A stretch of 39,255 bases of DNA from assembly GCA_943330455.2 (NCBI GenBank), contig CALQHT020000019.1, positions 1 to 39,255 of the forward strand, in the 5' to 3' direction. Below, piece after piece: positions 11,402-20,212 of the stretch; positions within the stretch are counted from its first letter, which is position 1, and every line of letters starts with the position of its first letter. A model generated the notes under the pieces. It was not told the origin of the DNA. It was given only the letters and a program-made list of their open reading frames with translations, and searched no databases. The position numbers and the translations under genes were made by a program. Source of the DNA: Nitrosovibrio sp. Nv4 (lineage in GTDB: Bacteria > Pseudomonadota > Alphaproteobacteria > Acetobacterales > Acetobacteraceae).

Positions 11402-12568
11402 ATGGCCAGCCTTCCCGCGCTGAACTTCGATCTCGGCGAAACCGCCGACATGCTCCGTTCGCAGGTGGAATCCTTCTCCGCCGCCGAAATCGCCCCGCGC
11501 GCCGCGCAGATCGACCGTGACAACGAATTCCCCATGGACCTTTGGCCCAAGATGGGCGCGCTCGGTGTCCTGGGGGTCACCGTCGAAGAAGAATATGGCG
11601 GCGCCGGCATGGGCTATCTGGAGCATGTCGTGGCGATGGAGGAGATTTCCCGCGCCTCGGCCTCCGTCGGCCTATCGTACGGGGCGCATTCCAATCTCTG
11701 CGTCAACCAGATCCGCCGCAATGGGACCGAGGAGCAGAAGCGCCGCTACCTCCCCGGCCTGATCAACGGCACCGCGGTCGGCGCGCTGGCCATGAGCGAG
11801 CCAGGCGCCGGATCGGACGTCGTCGGCATGCGCACCAAGGCGGAAAAGAAGGGCGACCGCTACATCCTGAACGGCGGCAAGATGTGGATCACCAACGGTC
11901 CGGATGCCGATGTGTTGGTGATCTACGCGAAGACCGACCCGGATGCGGGCTCGCGCGGCATCACCGCCTTCCTGGTGGAAAAGGGCTTCAAAGGGTTTTC
12001 CACCGCTCAGAAGCTGGACAAACTGGGCATGCGGGGGTCCAACACCTGCGAGCTGGTGTTTCAGGACTGCGAGGTGCCGGAGGAAAACGTGCTGTCGCAG
12101 GTTGGGCGCGGCGTGAACGTGCTGATGAGCGGGCTGGACTACGAGCGCGCTGTGCTGGCGGCCGGACCCATCGGGATCATGCAGGCATGCATGGATATCG
12201 TCGTGCCGTATGTGCACGAGAGAAAACAGTTCGGCCAGGCGATCGGCGAGTTCCAGTTGATGCAGGGCAAGCTGGCGGACATGTACACGACGATGAATGC
12301 CTGTCGGGCCTATGTTTATGCGGTGGCGAAGGCGTGCGATCGAGGCGAGACGACGCGCAAGGACGCCGCCGGAGCGATCCTGTATGCCGCCGAGAAAGCC
12401 ACCTGGATGGCGCTGGAGGCGATCCAGGCTCTGGGCGGCAACGGCTATATAAACGATTACCCCACCGGACGGCTGCTGCGCGATGCCAAGCTGTATGAGA
12501 TCGGTGCGGGCACCAGTGAAATCCGCCGGATGTTGATCGGGCGGGAACTGTTCGCGGAGACGGCGTGA
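11402..12568 (+). CDS. liuA: Isovaleryl-CoA dehydrogenase
   Basis: This FAD enzyme oxidises isovaleryl-CoA to 3-methylcrotonyl-CoA in leucine catabolism. The 388-residue product has the acyl-CoA dehydrogenase fold: [16 protein letters not shown] (flavin/substrate site), [21 protein letters not shown], and [21 protein letters not shown]. The C-terminus has [20 protein letters not shown] and [17 protein letters not shown]. Glu248 in [13 protein letters not shown] sits where the family's catalytic base lies in isovaleryl-CoA dehydrogenases, which separates it from short-chain homologues. The adjacent carboxylase genes support the call. ATG 11402 has AAGGA about 7 nt upstream; in-frame sequence before it is palindrome DNA. 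The stop overlaps liuB. Confidence 0.92.
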   Translation: MASLPALNFDLGETADMLRSQVESFSAAEIAPRAAQIDRDNEFPMDLWPKMGALGVLGVTVEEEYGGAGMGYLEHVVAMEEISRASASVGLSYGAHSNLCVNQIRRNGTEEQKRRYLPGLINGTAVGALAMSEPGAGSDVVGMRTKAEKKGDRYILNGGKMWITNGPDADVLVIYAKTDPDAGSRGITAFLVEKGFKGFSTAQKLDKLGMRGSNTCELVFQDCEVPEENVLSQVGRGVNVLMSGLDYERAVLAAGPIGIMQACMDIVVPYVHERKQFGQAIGEFQLMQGKLADMYTTMNACRAYVYAVAKACDRGETTRKDAAGAILYAAEKATWMALEAIQALGGNGYINDYPTGRLLRDAKLYEIGAGTSEIRRMLIGRELFAETA

Positions 12569-14157
12569 TGATTTTGCGCTCCGACATCAATCCTCGGTCC
12601 GAGGACTTCGCCGCCAACGCGGATGCCATGCGCGCCCTGGTCGGCGAACTGCGCGCCAAGGTGGCCGAGGCCGAACTGGGCGGCGGCAAGACCGCGCGGG
12701 AGCGGCATCTGTCGCGCGGCAAGCTCTTGCCGCGGCAACGGGTGGCGGCGCTGATCGATCCGGGGTCTCCGTTCCTGGAACTGTCGCAGCTGGCGGCTTA
12801 CGGAATGTATGGCGGCGACGTGCCGTCCGCCGGCATCGTCACCGGCATCGGGCGCGTGTCCGGCCGGGAATGCGTGATCGTCGCCAATGATGCCACCGTG
12901 AAGGGCGGCACCTATTTCCCCACCACGGTGAAGAAACATCTCCGCGCGCAGGAAATCGCCCGCAAGAACCGGCTGCCGTGCCTGTATCTGGTCGATTCCG
13001 GTGGCGCCTTCCTGCCGATGCAGGACGAGATTTTCCCCGATCGAGACCATTTCGGGCGCATCTTCTTCAACCAGGCCAACATGTCGGCCGAGGGCATTCC
13101 CCAGATCGCGGTCGTCATGGGAAGTTGCACCGCCGGCGGCGCCTATGTCCCGGCTATGAGCGACGAGAGCATCATCGTCCGCAAGCAGGGCACGATTTTC
13201 CTGGGTGGTCCGCCCTTGGTGCAGGCGGCAACGGGGGAAATCGTCTCGGCCGAGGATCTGGGTGGGGCCGATGTGCACGCTCGCACCTCCGGTGTGGTGG
13301 ATCATTACGCGCAGAACGATCATCACGCGCTGGCGATCTGCCGGCGTATCGTTGCCGGGCTGAATACGACGAAGACCGTGTCCCTGGCGCTGCGCGAACC
13401 GGCGCCGCCGCGTTACGATCCGGCGGAACTGCATGGCGTGGTGCCGGCCGATCTGCGCGCACCCTACGATGCCCGCGAAGTCATCGCCCGTATTGTCGAC
13501 AACAGCGACTTCGACGAATTCAAAAAGCTGTATGGCACGACTTTGATCTGCGGGTTCGCGCATCTATACGGCTACCCGGTCGGTATCCTGGCCAATAACG
13601 GCATTCTGTTCAGTGAGTCTTCGCTGAAAGGCGCGCATTTCATCGAATTGTGCAGCCAGCGCGGCATTCCGCTGATCTTCCTGCAGAACATCACCGGCTT
13701 CATGGTCGGGCGGAAATACGAATCCGGCGGCATCGCCAAGGACGGCGCCAAGTTGGTGACCGCGGTGTCGACCACTCAGGTGCCGAAACTGACCCTGATC
13801 ACGGGTGGCAGCTATGGCGCCGGCAATTACGGCATGTGCGGACGCGCCTACGACCCGCGATTCCTGTTCATGTGGCCGAACGCCCGTATTTCCGTCATGG
13901 GCGGAGAACAGGCGGCCGGCGTGCTGGCGACCGTGCAACGTGGCTCCGACAAATGGACCCCAGCCGAAGCCGAGACCTTCAAGGCCCCGATCCGCGCGCA
14001 ATACGAAACGCAGGGTAATCCTTACTACGCCACCGCTCGTCTTTGGGACGACGGTGTCATCGACCCCGCCGACACGCGTCGTGTGCTTGGGCTTTCGCTG
14101 TCGGCCGCGTTGAACGCACCGGTCGAACCGACACGGTTTGGCGTGTTCCGGATGTGA
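12568..14157 (+). CDS. liuB: Methylcrotonyl-CoA carboxylase, carboxyltransferase (beta) subunit
   Basis: This subunit transfers the carboxyl group from carboxybiotin to 3-methylcrotonyl-CoA, giving 3-methylglutaconyl-CoA. The 529-residue product contains two crotonase-like halves. Features include [18 protein letters not shown] near the N-terminus, [19 protein letters not shown], the acyl-CoA oxyanion region [16 protein letters not shown], and [20 protein letters not shown]. The C-terminus carries [19 protein letters not shown]. The residues match methylcrotonyl rather than propionyl carboxylases ([18 protein letters not shown]). ATG 12568 overlaps the liuA stop; a GTG three bases earlier is also possible. 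The alpha subunit gene follows after a repeat-bearing gap. Confidence 0.93.
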   Translation: MILRSDINPRSEDFAANADAMRALVGELRAKVAEAELGGGKTARERHLSRGKLLPRQRVAALIDPGSPFLELSQLAAYGMYGGDVPSAGIVTGIGRVSGRECVIVANDATVKGGTYFPTTVKKHLRAQEIARKNRLPCLYLVDSGGAFLPMQDEIFPDRDHFGRIFFNQANMSAEGIPQIAVVMGSCTAGGAYVPAMSDESIIVRKQGTIFLGGPPLVQAATGEIVSAEDLGGADVHARTSGVVDHYAQNDHHALAICRRIVAGLNTTKTVSLALREPAPPRYDPAELHGVVPADLRAPYDAREVIARIVDNSDFDEFKKLYGTTLICGFAHLYGYPVGILANNGILFSESSLKGAHFIELCSQRGIPLIFLQNITGFMVGRKYESGGIAKDGAKLVTAVSTTQVPKLTLITGGSYGAGNYGMCGRAYDPRFLFMWPNARISVMGGEQAAGVLATVQRGSDKWTPAEAETFKAPIRAQYETQGNPYYATARLWDDGVIDPADTRRVLGLSLSAALNAPVEPTRFGVFRM

Positions 14158-14275
14158 GCGTGCAAAACGATCCCGGTTGGCCGGTCGTCGCGGATGGGTC
14201 GTCCCCGCCGCGATGCCCAGAACTCCAAGTCAAGGAGCCTGGGTTCGACCTCGGCTGCCCTGTCCCGTGGCATCC

Positions 14276-14397
14276 GATACCAACGGCGCTAACCATCGAC
14301 CGATGCGCCGTCCCCTCACCGTCATTGCCGGGCTTGACCCGGCAACCCGCGCTGCGACGGCTGGGGGCGGGTTGTCGGGTCAAGCCCGGCAAAGACG
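14276..14397. repeat. 78-bp palindromic repeat with conserved leader, between liuB and liuD
   Basis: The 78-bp palindrome (14320-14397) begins CGTCATTGCCGGGCTTGACC and ends with its approximate complement. The 44-base leader before it (GATACC, then AACCATCGACCGATGC) is shared with the copy at 36901-37020. The 354-bp gap between liuB and liuD is thus largely explained by this insertion; I see no gene in it. Confidence 0.88.
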
Positions 14398-14511
14398 GTG
14401 AGGGCGGCGGAGGCGCCGGATCACCCGCCACGCGACGCGTTCCGCCCGGGTCGTCACCGCCCCCGTCCTTCCGGGCGCACCCGCCACAAGACCAAACCGC
14501 ACGGACATAAC

Positions 14512-16518
14512 ATGTTCAGCACCATTCTGATCGCCAACCGAGGCGAGATCGCCTGCCGTATCGCCCGCACAGCGCGGTGGATGGGGGTCGAGACGGTTGC
14601 CGTCTACTCCGAAGCCGACGCGCATGCTTTGCACGTCAAGGCGGCCGACCGCGCCGTCCCGATCGGTCCTGCCGCCGCGCGCGACAGCTATCTGAACATC
14701 GCTCGGATCATCGAGGCCGCCCAAGCGACCGGTGCGCAGGCGATCCATCCCGGCTATGGGTTTCTGTCGGAAAATCCCGCTTTTGCCGATGCGTGTGTGG
14801 CGGCCGGGATCGTCTTCATCGGCCCGCCGGCCTCTGCCATGCGGGCGATGGGATCCAAGGCCTCGGCCAAGACTTTGATGGAAAGCTCGGCCGTGCCGCT
14901 GTTGGCCGGTTACCATGGCGCGAACCAGGACCCCGTGTTTCTGGCCGAACAGGCCGAGCGGATTGGGTATCCGGTGGTGATCAAGGCGGTGGCCGGCGGC
15001 GGCGGGCGGGGCATGCGGGTGGTCACCGAGGCCGCCGACTTTGCCGCATCCCTGGAGTCCGCGCGCCAGGAAGGCGCCTCCGCCTTCGGGGACGATCGTG
15101 TGCTGGTGGAACGCTATCTGGACCGGCCTCGGCATATTGAGGTGCAGGTCTTCGCCGACACCCATGGCAACGCGGTGCATCTGTTCGAGCGCGATTGTTC
15201 CGCCCAGCGCCGCCACCAGAAAGTGATCGAGGAAGCGCCAGCCCCCGGCTTGTCCGCCACCCAGCGCGCCGCCATGGGCAACGCGGCGGTCGCCGCGGCG
15301 AAAGCGGTCGGCTATGTCGGCGCCGGCACGGTCGAATTCGTGACCGACGCGGCCGTCACCGGATTTTTCTTCCTGGAAATGAATACCCGCCTGCAGGTCG
15401 AACATCCCGTCACCGAAATGGTGACCGGCTACGATCTGGTGGAATGGCAATTGCGCGTCGCCGCGGGTGAGCCCCTGCCGGCCACGCAGGACAGGAGCGC
15501 CCCGTTCGGTCATGCCTTCGAAGCCCGTATCTATGCCGAGGACCCGTCGCGGGATTTTGCCCCCTCGGTCGGGCGGCTGGGGCTGTTCCGCGCTCCGAAT
15601 GCCAGCCCAAACGTGCGGATCGATACCGGGTTCGCGACCGGGGACACGGTGTCAGTTCATTACGATGCCATGCTTGCCAAGCTGATCTGTCACGGCCCGG
15701 ATCGGGAGACCGCGCTGCGGACGCTGCAACGCGCGCTGGATGAGTTCGATGTCGTTGGCACGGCCACCAATCTGGACCTGCTGGGCCGCATCGCGCGGCA
15801 TCCCGATTTCATGGCCGGCGGCATCGATACCGGGTTCATTGCTCGGGAAGCAGCGACCTTGCTGGCCGCTCAGGTCGCGCCGCCGATCGATATCCTGGCC
15901 GGCGCCGCGCTGGTGGAACTGCTGACCGAAGCCGAGGACGCCGAACGTCTGGCCGCCGGTAGTGCGGATCCGCACTCGCCCTGGCACGCGCGGGATGGCT
16001 GGTGGGTGAATGCGGCCCCGGACCGGGTCCTGGCCTTCCAGCATGGGGATGACGCTTGCCCGGTCTCCGCGCGTCAAGAAGCCGGCGCGTGGCGGCTGGG
16101 CATTGGGGACGGGTACGTCGTGGGGACGGCGGTCGGTCTTCCGGATGGGCGTTTCCGGATCGCGATTGACGGCGCCGAACGTACCATTTCTGTCACCCGA
16201 GATGGCGATGCCCGTGTGGTCCGCGGCGGGGGGGAGACCTGGCGGCTGCTGCTGCCCGATCCGATCGCTCATGCCGATGATGAGCAGGATGGCGGGGACC
16301 GGTTGGTCGCACCGATCCCCGGGCAGGTGACTCAGGTCATGGCCGAGGTCGGCCAGGCTGTCACCCGAGGCCAGGTCCTGGTGGTGCTGGAAGCGATGAA
16401 GACCGTCTTCCGCCTGCCCGCGCCGGCCGACGGCGTGATCGCAACGGTCGCCTGCGCGGTGGGGGAGATGGTGCAGGACGGCCAGTTGCTGATCGGATTC
16501 GTTTCTGACGACACATGA
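14512..16518 (+). CDS. liuD: Methylcrotonyl-CoA carboxylase, biotin-containing (alpha) subunit
   Basis: This is the biotin carboxylase plus biotin-carrier subunit of the leucine-pathway carboxylase, 668 residues long. The N-terminus FSTILIANRGEIACRIARTA starts the biotin carboxylase domain. HPGYGFLSENPAFA, the ATP-grasp loop AVAGGGGRGMRVV, the RDCSAQRRHQKVIEEAPAP segment and FLEMNTRLQVEHPVTE follow. A linker domain spans about 450-590. The C-terminal biotinyl domain has EAMKT with Lys630 as the biotin site. ATG 14512 gives the exact family N-terminus; in-frame sequence upstream belongs to the repeat region. It lies 354 bp after liuB rather than directly adjoining it. Acetyl- or geranyl-CoA carboxylase subunits are alternatives, but liuA-liuB context favours this call. 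Confidence 0.92.
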   Translation: MFSTILIANRGEIACRIARTARWMGVETVAVYSEADAHALHVKAADRAVPIGPAAARDSYLNIARIIEAAQATGAQAIHPGYGFLSENPAFADACVAAGIVFIGPPASAMRAMGSKASAKTLMESSAVPLLAGYHGANQDPVFLAEQAERIGYPVVIKAVAGGGGRGMRVVTEAADFAASLESARQEGASAFGDDRVLVERYLDRPRHIEVQVFADTHGNAVHLFERDCSAQRRHQKVIEEAPAPGLSATQRAAMGNAAVAAAKAVGYVGAGTVEFVTDAAVTGFFFLEMNTRLQVEHPVTEMVTGYDLVEWQLRVAAGEPLPATQDRSAPFGHAFEARIYAEDPSRDFAPSVGRLGLFRAPNASPNVRIDTGFATGDTVSVHYDAMLAKLICHGPDRETALRTLQRALDEFDVVGTATNLDLLGRIARHPDFMAGGIDTGFIAREAATLLAAQVAPPIDILAGAALVELLTEAEDAERLAAGSADPHSPWHARDGWWVNAAPDRVLAFQHGDDACPVSARQEAGAWRLGIGDGYVVGTAVGLPDGRFRIAIDGAERTISVTRDGDARVVRGGGETWRLLLPDPIAHADDEQDGGDRLVAPIPGQVTQVMAEVGQAVTRGQVLVVLEAMKTVFRLPAPADGVIATVACAVGEMVQDGQLLIGFVSDDT

Positions 16519-16603
16519 TGGCGGTGACGTACGTTCTGTTATGCAGACCGGACGGAGCGATGGCCGACTGGCCGGCGCCTGTCCGTCAGCCTGGGGTGGG
16601 CTG

Positions 16604-17392
16604 TCAAAACCCCTCGTAACGACCCGGTCGTTTCTCCCGGAACGCGGCGATGGCCTCAGGATGGTCGTGCCCGGCGCGGGCCACGGCGATGTGGGAGCTG
16701 ATCAGGTCGAACGCTGTCGTCATGTCCACCGACAATCCCTGCGTCACCGCGCGCTTGATCAGTTGCACCGACAGGGGCGGCATCGCGGCGATGCGGGCGG
16801 CGAGTTTCAGGGTTTCGTCCATCAGCGCTTCGTCGGGGTAGACGTGGTTGACCAACCCGATCTCTCTTGCCTGCTCGGCGTCTATGAAATCGGCGGTCCA
16901 TAGCAGTTCCAGCGCTCTTGCCGATCCGACTAGCCGAGGCAGGAACCAGGCGCCTCCGCCACCCGGCAGCAGGCCGATCTTGGCATAGGTTTCGGCGAAG
17001 CGGGCGCTTTTGGCTGCGACCCGGATGTCGCAGGCCAGAGCCAGGTCCATTCCGCCCCCGGTGGCCACACCGTTGACGGCGGCGATCAGCGGCTTCTCGA
17101 ACCTTGCGGCGCGCTTGGGGAAGGCCTGGATCTGGTCCCAGATTCGTTTCTTGGTGACATGCGGGCGGTTGTCGGCGGCTCCGCCCATGCCGGACACGTC
17201 GCCGCCGGAACTGAAGCCTCGGCCGGTGCCGGTCAGGATCACCACGCGGACATCGTCGCGGGCGTCGCATTCGTCCATCGCGGCGACAAGGCCTGCCAGC
17301 ATGTCGGCGGTGAAGGCGTTGAGCTTGGCGGGGCGGTTGAGGGTCAGGACGGCGATATTGTCCTCGATCTCGAACAGAAGGTCCTGGGTCAT
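16604..17392 (-). CDS. Enoyl-CoA hydratase/isomerase family protein
   Basis: This is a 262-residue crotonase-fold enzyme. Typical features are LNRPAKLNAFTADML, the first oxyanion stretch GRGFSSGGDVSGMGG, the second oxyanion stretch NGVATGGGMDLALACDIR, and KIGLLPGGGGAWFLPRLVG. In classical hydratases two Glu residues are catalytic. Here the first position reads Asp (GGGMDLAL), and my alignment by eye puts Tyr at the second (FAETYAKIGLLP). It therefore resembles PaaG-type isomerases more than short-chain hydratases. It is convergent with the leucine genes, so a role as the missing 3-methylglutaconyl-CoA hydratase is possible but unsupported by strand or motif. The start is taken at 17392 (MTQDLLFEIEDN); an in-frame start 15 codons upstream adds non-conserved sequence. 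Confidence 0.82.
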   Translation of the reverse strand: MTQDLLFEIEDNIAVLTLNRPAKLNAFTADMLAGLVAAMDECDARDDVRVVILTGTGRGFSSGGDVSGMGGAADNRPHVTKKRIWDQIQAFPKRAARFEKPLIAAVNGVATGGGMDLALACDIRVAAKSARFAETYAKIGLLPGGGGAWFLPRLVGSARALELLWTADFIDAEQAREIGLVNHVYPDEALMDETLKLAARIAAMPPLSVQLIKRAVTQGLSVDMTTAFDLISSHIAVARAGHDHPEAIAAFREKRPGRYEGF

Positions 17393-18562
17393 GGGGCTGG
17401 TTCCGGGTGCGGTTGTGTGGGTGAGGCAGCAGACCATGGGGGAGGGGGGATGGCAAAACCGGTCGGGTCAGGGGGCGAGGGCATGGGGGGATCCAAGGCC
17501 GTTTAGGTCAGCCACGAGATGGTGGTTGTCCGCCTCGATTTCTTCGGCTCCGCTGGAGGGATGGTACGCGCGGCGCAACCGGTCATGACGGCGGCATGGC
17601 ATCGACGGACCGTTGGCCTTCACCACCGGACGAAGCGAGGGCGGGACCGTAGCCTCCCGGGCAACAGCCGAGCGGACAGGCCCACGGCGCGTCTTCTTCG
17701 TGCCTTCGTGATGGAAAAAGCGCCCATCCCTCTCCCCGCACCAGCCTTTCCGCTCGGCCGTGCCCCATCCCCGCTTGGGGCGCCGGATCCGCCGCGGCGT
17801 CCTGATGGAGGCACAGCGCCGCGGATCGCGCGACCGGCCTGGTTTCCCTGGCCAAAAGCCCGCCCGTGCCCTGGATGAGGCAGGATGCCCAGCGTCGCGG
17901 CATGGGTTAACGGCGGGGTTTTGCAACGATACCCCCCGAATCCCGCATTGGTCCGTAACAAAACCCCCGGCTTTCCGCATGGTTCTGCAACGGATGACCG
18001 AATTCCCACCACTTAAAGTGAAATCTCAGGAGTGCCATTTTCGCACAGGATTTCAAGACTATCCCGTCCCAACTCGCAGCGAAATCTCAACTCCGGCGAC
18101 AACCCGCATTCTCGCCAACCGCGCCAAATCAGAAATGAGACGGTTTTGTTAACCCCTGCCCACATCCTGAGCAAATCGGCCTCCGATCAAGGTTTTTGGC
18201 CGGCCAAACCCCTCCGCTCCGCCCTGCAAGCGCATTTTCCTTGGCGCCGAGGCTGCGTTAGGACCAAGAACAAAGAGACAACCAATGGCCAGAACCGATG
18301 CCAGACACACGCCATTTCGCCCCTTCCAACCCACCTCCGCCCCCGGAAACGGACACCCGAGCGGCGTGGGCGGGAAGGCGGATGGTGTGGCAAGGGCGAT
18401 TTTCGAACGTCGACATGCGAAACCCGGTCCGCCTCCAGTGGAGCGAACCTGCTCGGCTTGGATGCCGGACAGAGCGCATGCAGATTCGGGGACGTGGACC
18501 CAAGGTGGGATTGGGCATTGTGGTTTGTGCCCCAAACCCGCGTCCGGGCGGGTTGCTGCGTC

Positions 18563-18796
18563 CGCAAAGGTTAACCACGGAGAACACGAAGGACCACGGT
18601 GATCCACGGAGGCGTGGTGGCCTCGTCGGGGGCATGGGGTTTGCCGCCAGTGTAGGGGAGGGATCGTTCAAATCGCCTCGCGGCGAGGCGGACCGGCCGG
18701 CGTACGCCCCGGTATGGCCGGTCGGGACAATGGCAGCGCCACAACGCCTCCGTGGATCACCGTGGTCCTTCGTGTTCTCCGTGGTTAATCTTTGCG
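18563..18796. repeat. 52-bp inverted repeat flanking a 130-bp centre
   Basis: Left arm 18563-18614 and right arm 18745-18796 are reverse complements with a single mismatch over 52 bases. Each contains CCACGGAGAACACGAAGGAC or its complement, a tandem-like CACGGAG/CACGAAG sequence often seen in non-coding repeats. The 130-bp interior encodes nothing recognisable and has its own small GC hairpin (CGCCTCGCGGCGAGGCG). Confidence 0.92.
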
Positions 18797-18824
18797 AACA
18801 GCGCCACGGGCACGGGCGCGGACC

Positions 18825-18837
18825 GGGGGGGGGGGGG
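18825..18837. repeat. Homopolymer run of 13 G
   Basis: Thirteen consecutive G lie 28 bp after the right arm of the 52-bp inverted repeat. Runs of this length are prone to slippage in the cell and in sequencing. It is not within a recognised gene, so a phase-variation role is only a possibility. Confidence 0.9.
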
Positions 18838-19165
18838 CCAAACCTGAACCACGCCGTCCGGACGGCGGTTCGGATGTCGGGGAAAAGGCCCGACATGAAG
18901 TTGCGCGAGCGTGTCTTTCCTGTCCAGTGCCTGGATCGGCGGCTCCGTTCGCATCGGATGCCGGTCGACGCACGATACAGGCATATCCAGGCAGCGACCC
19001 GCGCTCCCGCGCCGAGGCCGACCGATCGCGCCATCCAGCCGCACAGCCCCCCACATCCCCATCCGCTCGGCTTTCCCGGCAGCACCGGTCGAACCCGCTC
19101 GATTCTAAGCCGACGCGTAAGAACAGGTGCTTCATCGGGTGTAGAGCACGCGTCTTTCCCCATTG

Positions 19166-19247
19166 TGGGGGGCGAAGGCCCACGATCCACGACTTTGCTG
19201 ATTTCAACACTGCAAGACGTGGATGGCGGGCCTCCGCCCACCATGAC
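19166..19247. repeat. Head-to-head pair of a short dispersed repeat
   Basis: The unit CGTGGATGGCGGGCCTCCGC (19219 onward, extending to about 19247) occurs in inverted orientation just upstream (about 19166-19196, reading GGCGAAGGCCCACGATCCAC). A third copy is at about 27570-27602. Each unit can fold into a small GC hairpin. The pair sits just past the 3' end of the ATPase gene (minus strand), where it could act in transcript termination. Confidence 0.7.
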
Positions 19248-19299
19248 GTGGAGAGGCACGTACTCAACACCAAATGGCGCGCTCAATCTTGCGCGTTCT

Positions 19300-20103
19300 C
19301 TAATCCAACAACCGCCGCAAAACCGAAGCCGGATCGTTCAGGAACGCCCGCGTCACCCGCACATGCTCCAGGTCGTTCCACTCCGCCACCGCAAGCGCCC
19401 CATCCCGAGCCTCCAGGATCACCGCCCCCGGCAGAGCCAGCAGGATCGGCGAGTGGGTCGCGATCACGAACTGGCACCCGTCCGCCACAAGCGCCGCGAT
19501 CAGCGCGATCAAAGCCAGCACCCGGGTCGGGGACAGCGGCGTTTCCGGCTCGTCCAGGAAATAGAGGCCGTTCGGTACCAGACGCGTGCGCAGCAGAGCC
19601 AGAAACGTCTCCCCATGCGATTGCGCGTCTGGGTCGGTGCCGTAACGGTCGGTCAGCGCCGCCCGTTGTGCGCGGGCCATGCCGGTCGCCTTGTCGCGGC
19701 CCCAGCCTTCCGGCAATTGGGAGAATTCCTGCTCGATGTCGGACAATTCGTCCATCTCATTGGCCAGACGGTTTGTGTAGCCGAACACGTCCTCGGCGCG
19801 CAGGAACAGCCTTGTGCGGGCATGACGGCGGCGGCTGAACACATAGCCGGACGCGAAGTCCCGAGCGGCGCGCAGGGTGGGATCGCGCATCAGGTCTCGG
19901 CTGCCGGCGGCGATGGCGTCCATCCCGGCGGCGATGCCTTCCAGCAGGGTGGATTTGCCGCTGCCGTTCTCGCCCACCAGGAAGGTGACGGGGGCGGTGA
20001 AGTCCAGCGTTTCCAGGTCGCGGATCAGGGGGACGGTCCAGGGGAACCCGTCCGCCTCGGTGGGTGGGGCGCGGTGGCGGCGGATGGAGGACAGGAAGAT
20101 CAT
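19300..20103 (-). CDS. Stand-alone AAA/ABC-type ATPase
   Basis: This is a 267-residue ABC-ATPase-fold protein of the SMC/RecF-like AAA class, without transmembrane segments. Walker A GENGSGKST is at residues 44-52. The ABC signature appears as SHGETFL, Walker B plus catalytic Glu as LYFLDEPETPLSP, and the switch His as FVIATHSPILLALPGA. The middle segment is short and helical, with no long coiled coil, so it is not an SMC or Rad50 protein. Proteins of this type are often housekeeping orphans of unknown substrate, though close relatives serve in defence systems. No nuclease or other effector partner adjoins it. It is divergent, by 109 bp, from an NrtR-like regulator gene. Confidence 0.85.
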   Translation of the reverse strand: MIFLSSIRRHRAPPTEADGFPWTVPLIRDLETLDFTAPVTFLVGENGSGKSTLLEGIAAGMDAIAAGSRDLMRDPTLRAARDFASGYVFSRRRHARTRLFLRAEDVFGYTNRLANEMDELSDIEQEFSQLPEGWGRDKATGMARAQRAALTDRYGTDPDAQSHGETFLALLRTRLVPNGLYFLDEPETPLSPTRVLALIALIAALVADGCQFVIATHSPILLALPGAVILEARDGALAVAEWNDLEHVRVTRAFLNDPASVLRRLLD

Positions 20104-20114
20104 GCGACCGCATT

Positions 20115-20141
20115 CTTAACGGGGGGCGCGGGCATGTTAAG
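20115..20141. promoter_or_regulatory. Possible operator in the divergent ATPase/regulator gap
   Basis: CTTAAC (20115-20120) and GTTAAG (20136-20141) are exact inverted repeats, 15 bp apart. They stand out as AT-rich in a GC-rich gap between the starts of two divergent genes, one of which encodes a DNA-binding protein. This is suggestive of an autoregulatory site only. Confidence 0.3.
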
Positions 20142-20212
20142 GGCGAATGACATGGCGCAATACCGTCAATCCGCTGTGGCGAGGCACCCCTGGGTCGTGC
20201 GAAGAGAGGGCC

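Larger units (their letters stand above)
17393..19299. other. 1.9-kb stretch without a credible gene
   Basis: Several long open frames cross this stretch on both strands, but their translations are rich in Arg, Pro and Gly and lack domain-like patterns. They also run through repeats and into neighbouring genes in the wrong frame. Part of it (about 17880-18180) is less GC-rich than the surroundings. It contains a 52-bp inverted repeat (18563-18796), a run of 13 G (18825-18837), a small head-to-head repeat (19166-19247), and a short GGGGTTTTG/CAAAACCCC pair near 17925-17970. The DNA around 17690-17720 encodes, on the minus strand, the HHEGTKKTRR string typical of non-coding CACGAAGG repeats. 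Confidence 0.6.

Noticed and set aside
14158-14511. Possible tRNA or small RNA gene (GGTTCGACC at about 14243)
   Set aside because: No cloverleaf could be built around it. The gap is explained by the repeat with its leader.
18825-18837. Phase-variable gene controlled by the G tract
   Set aside because: No credible reading frame begins or passes through the tract, so it is reported only as a repeat.
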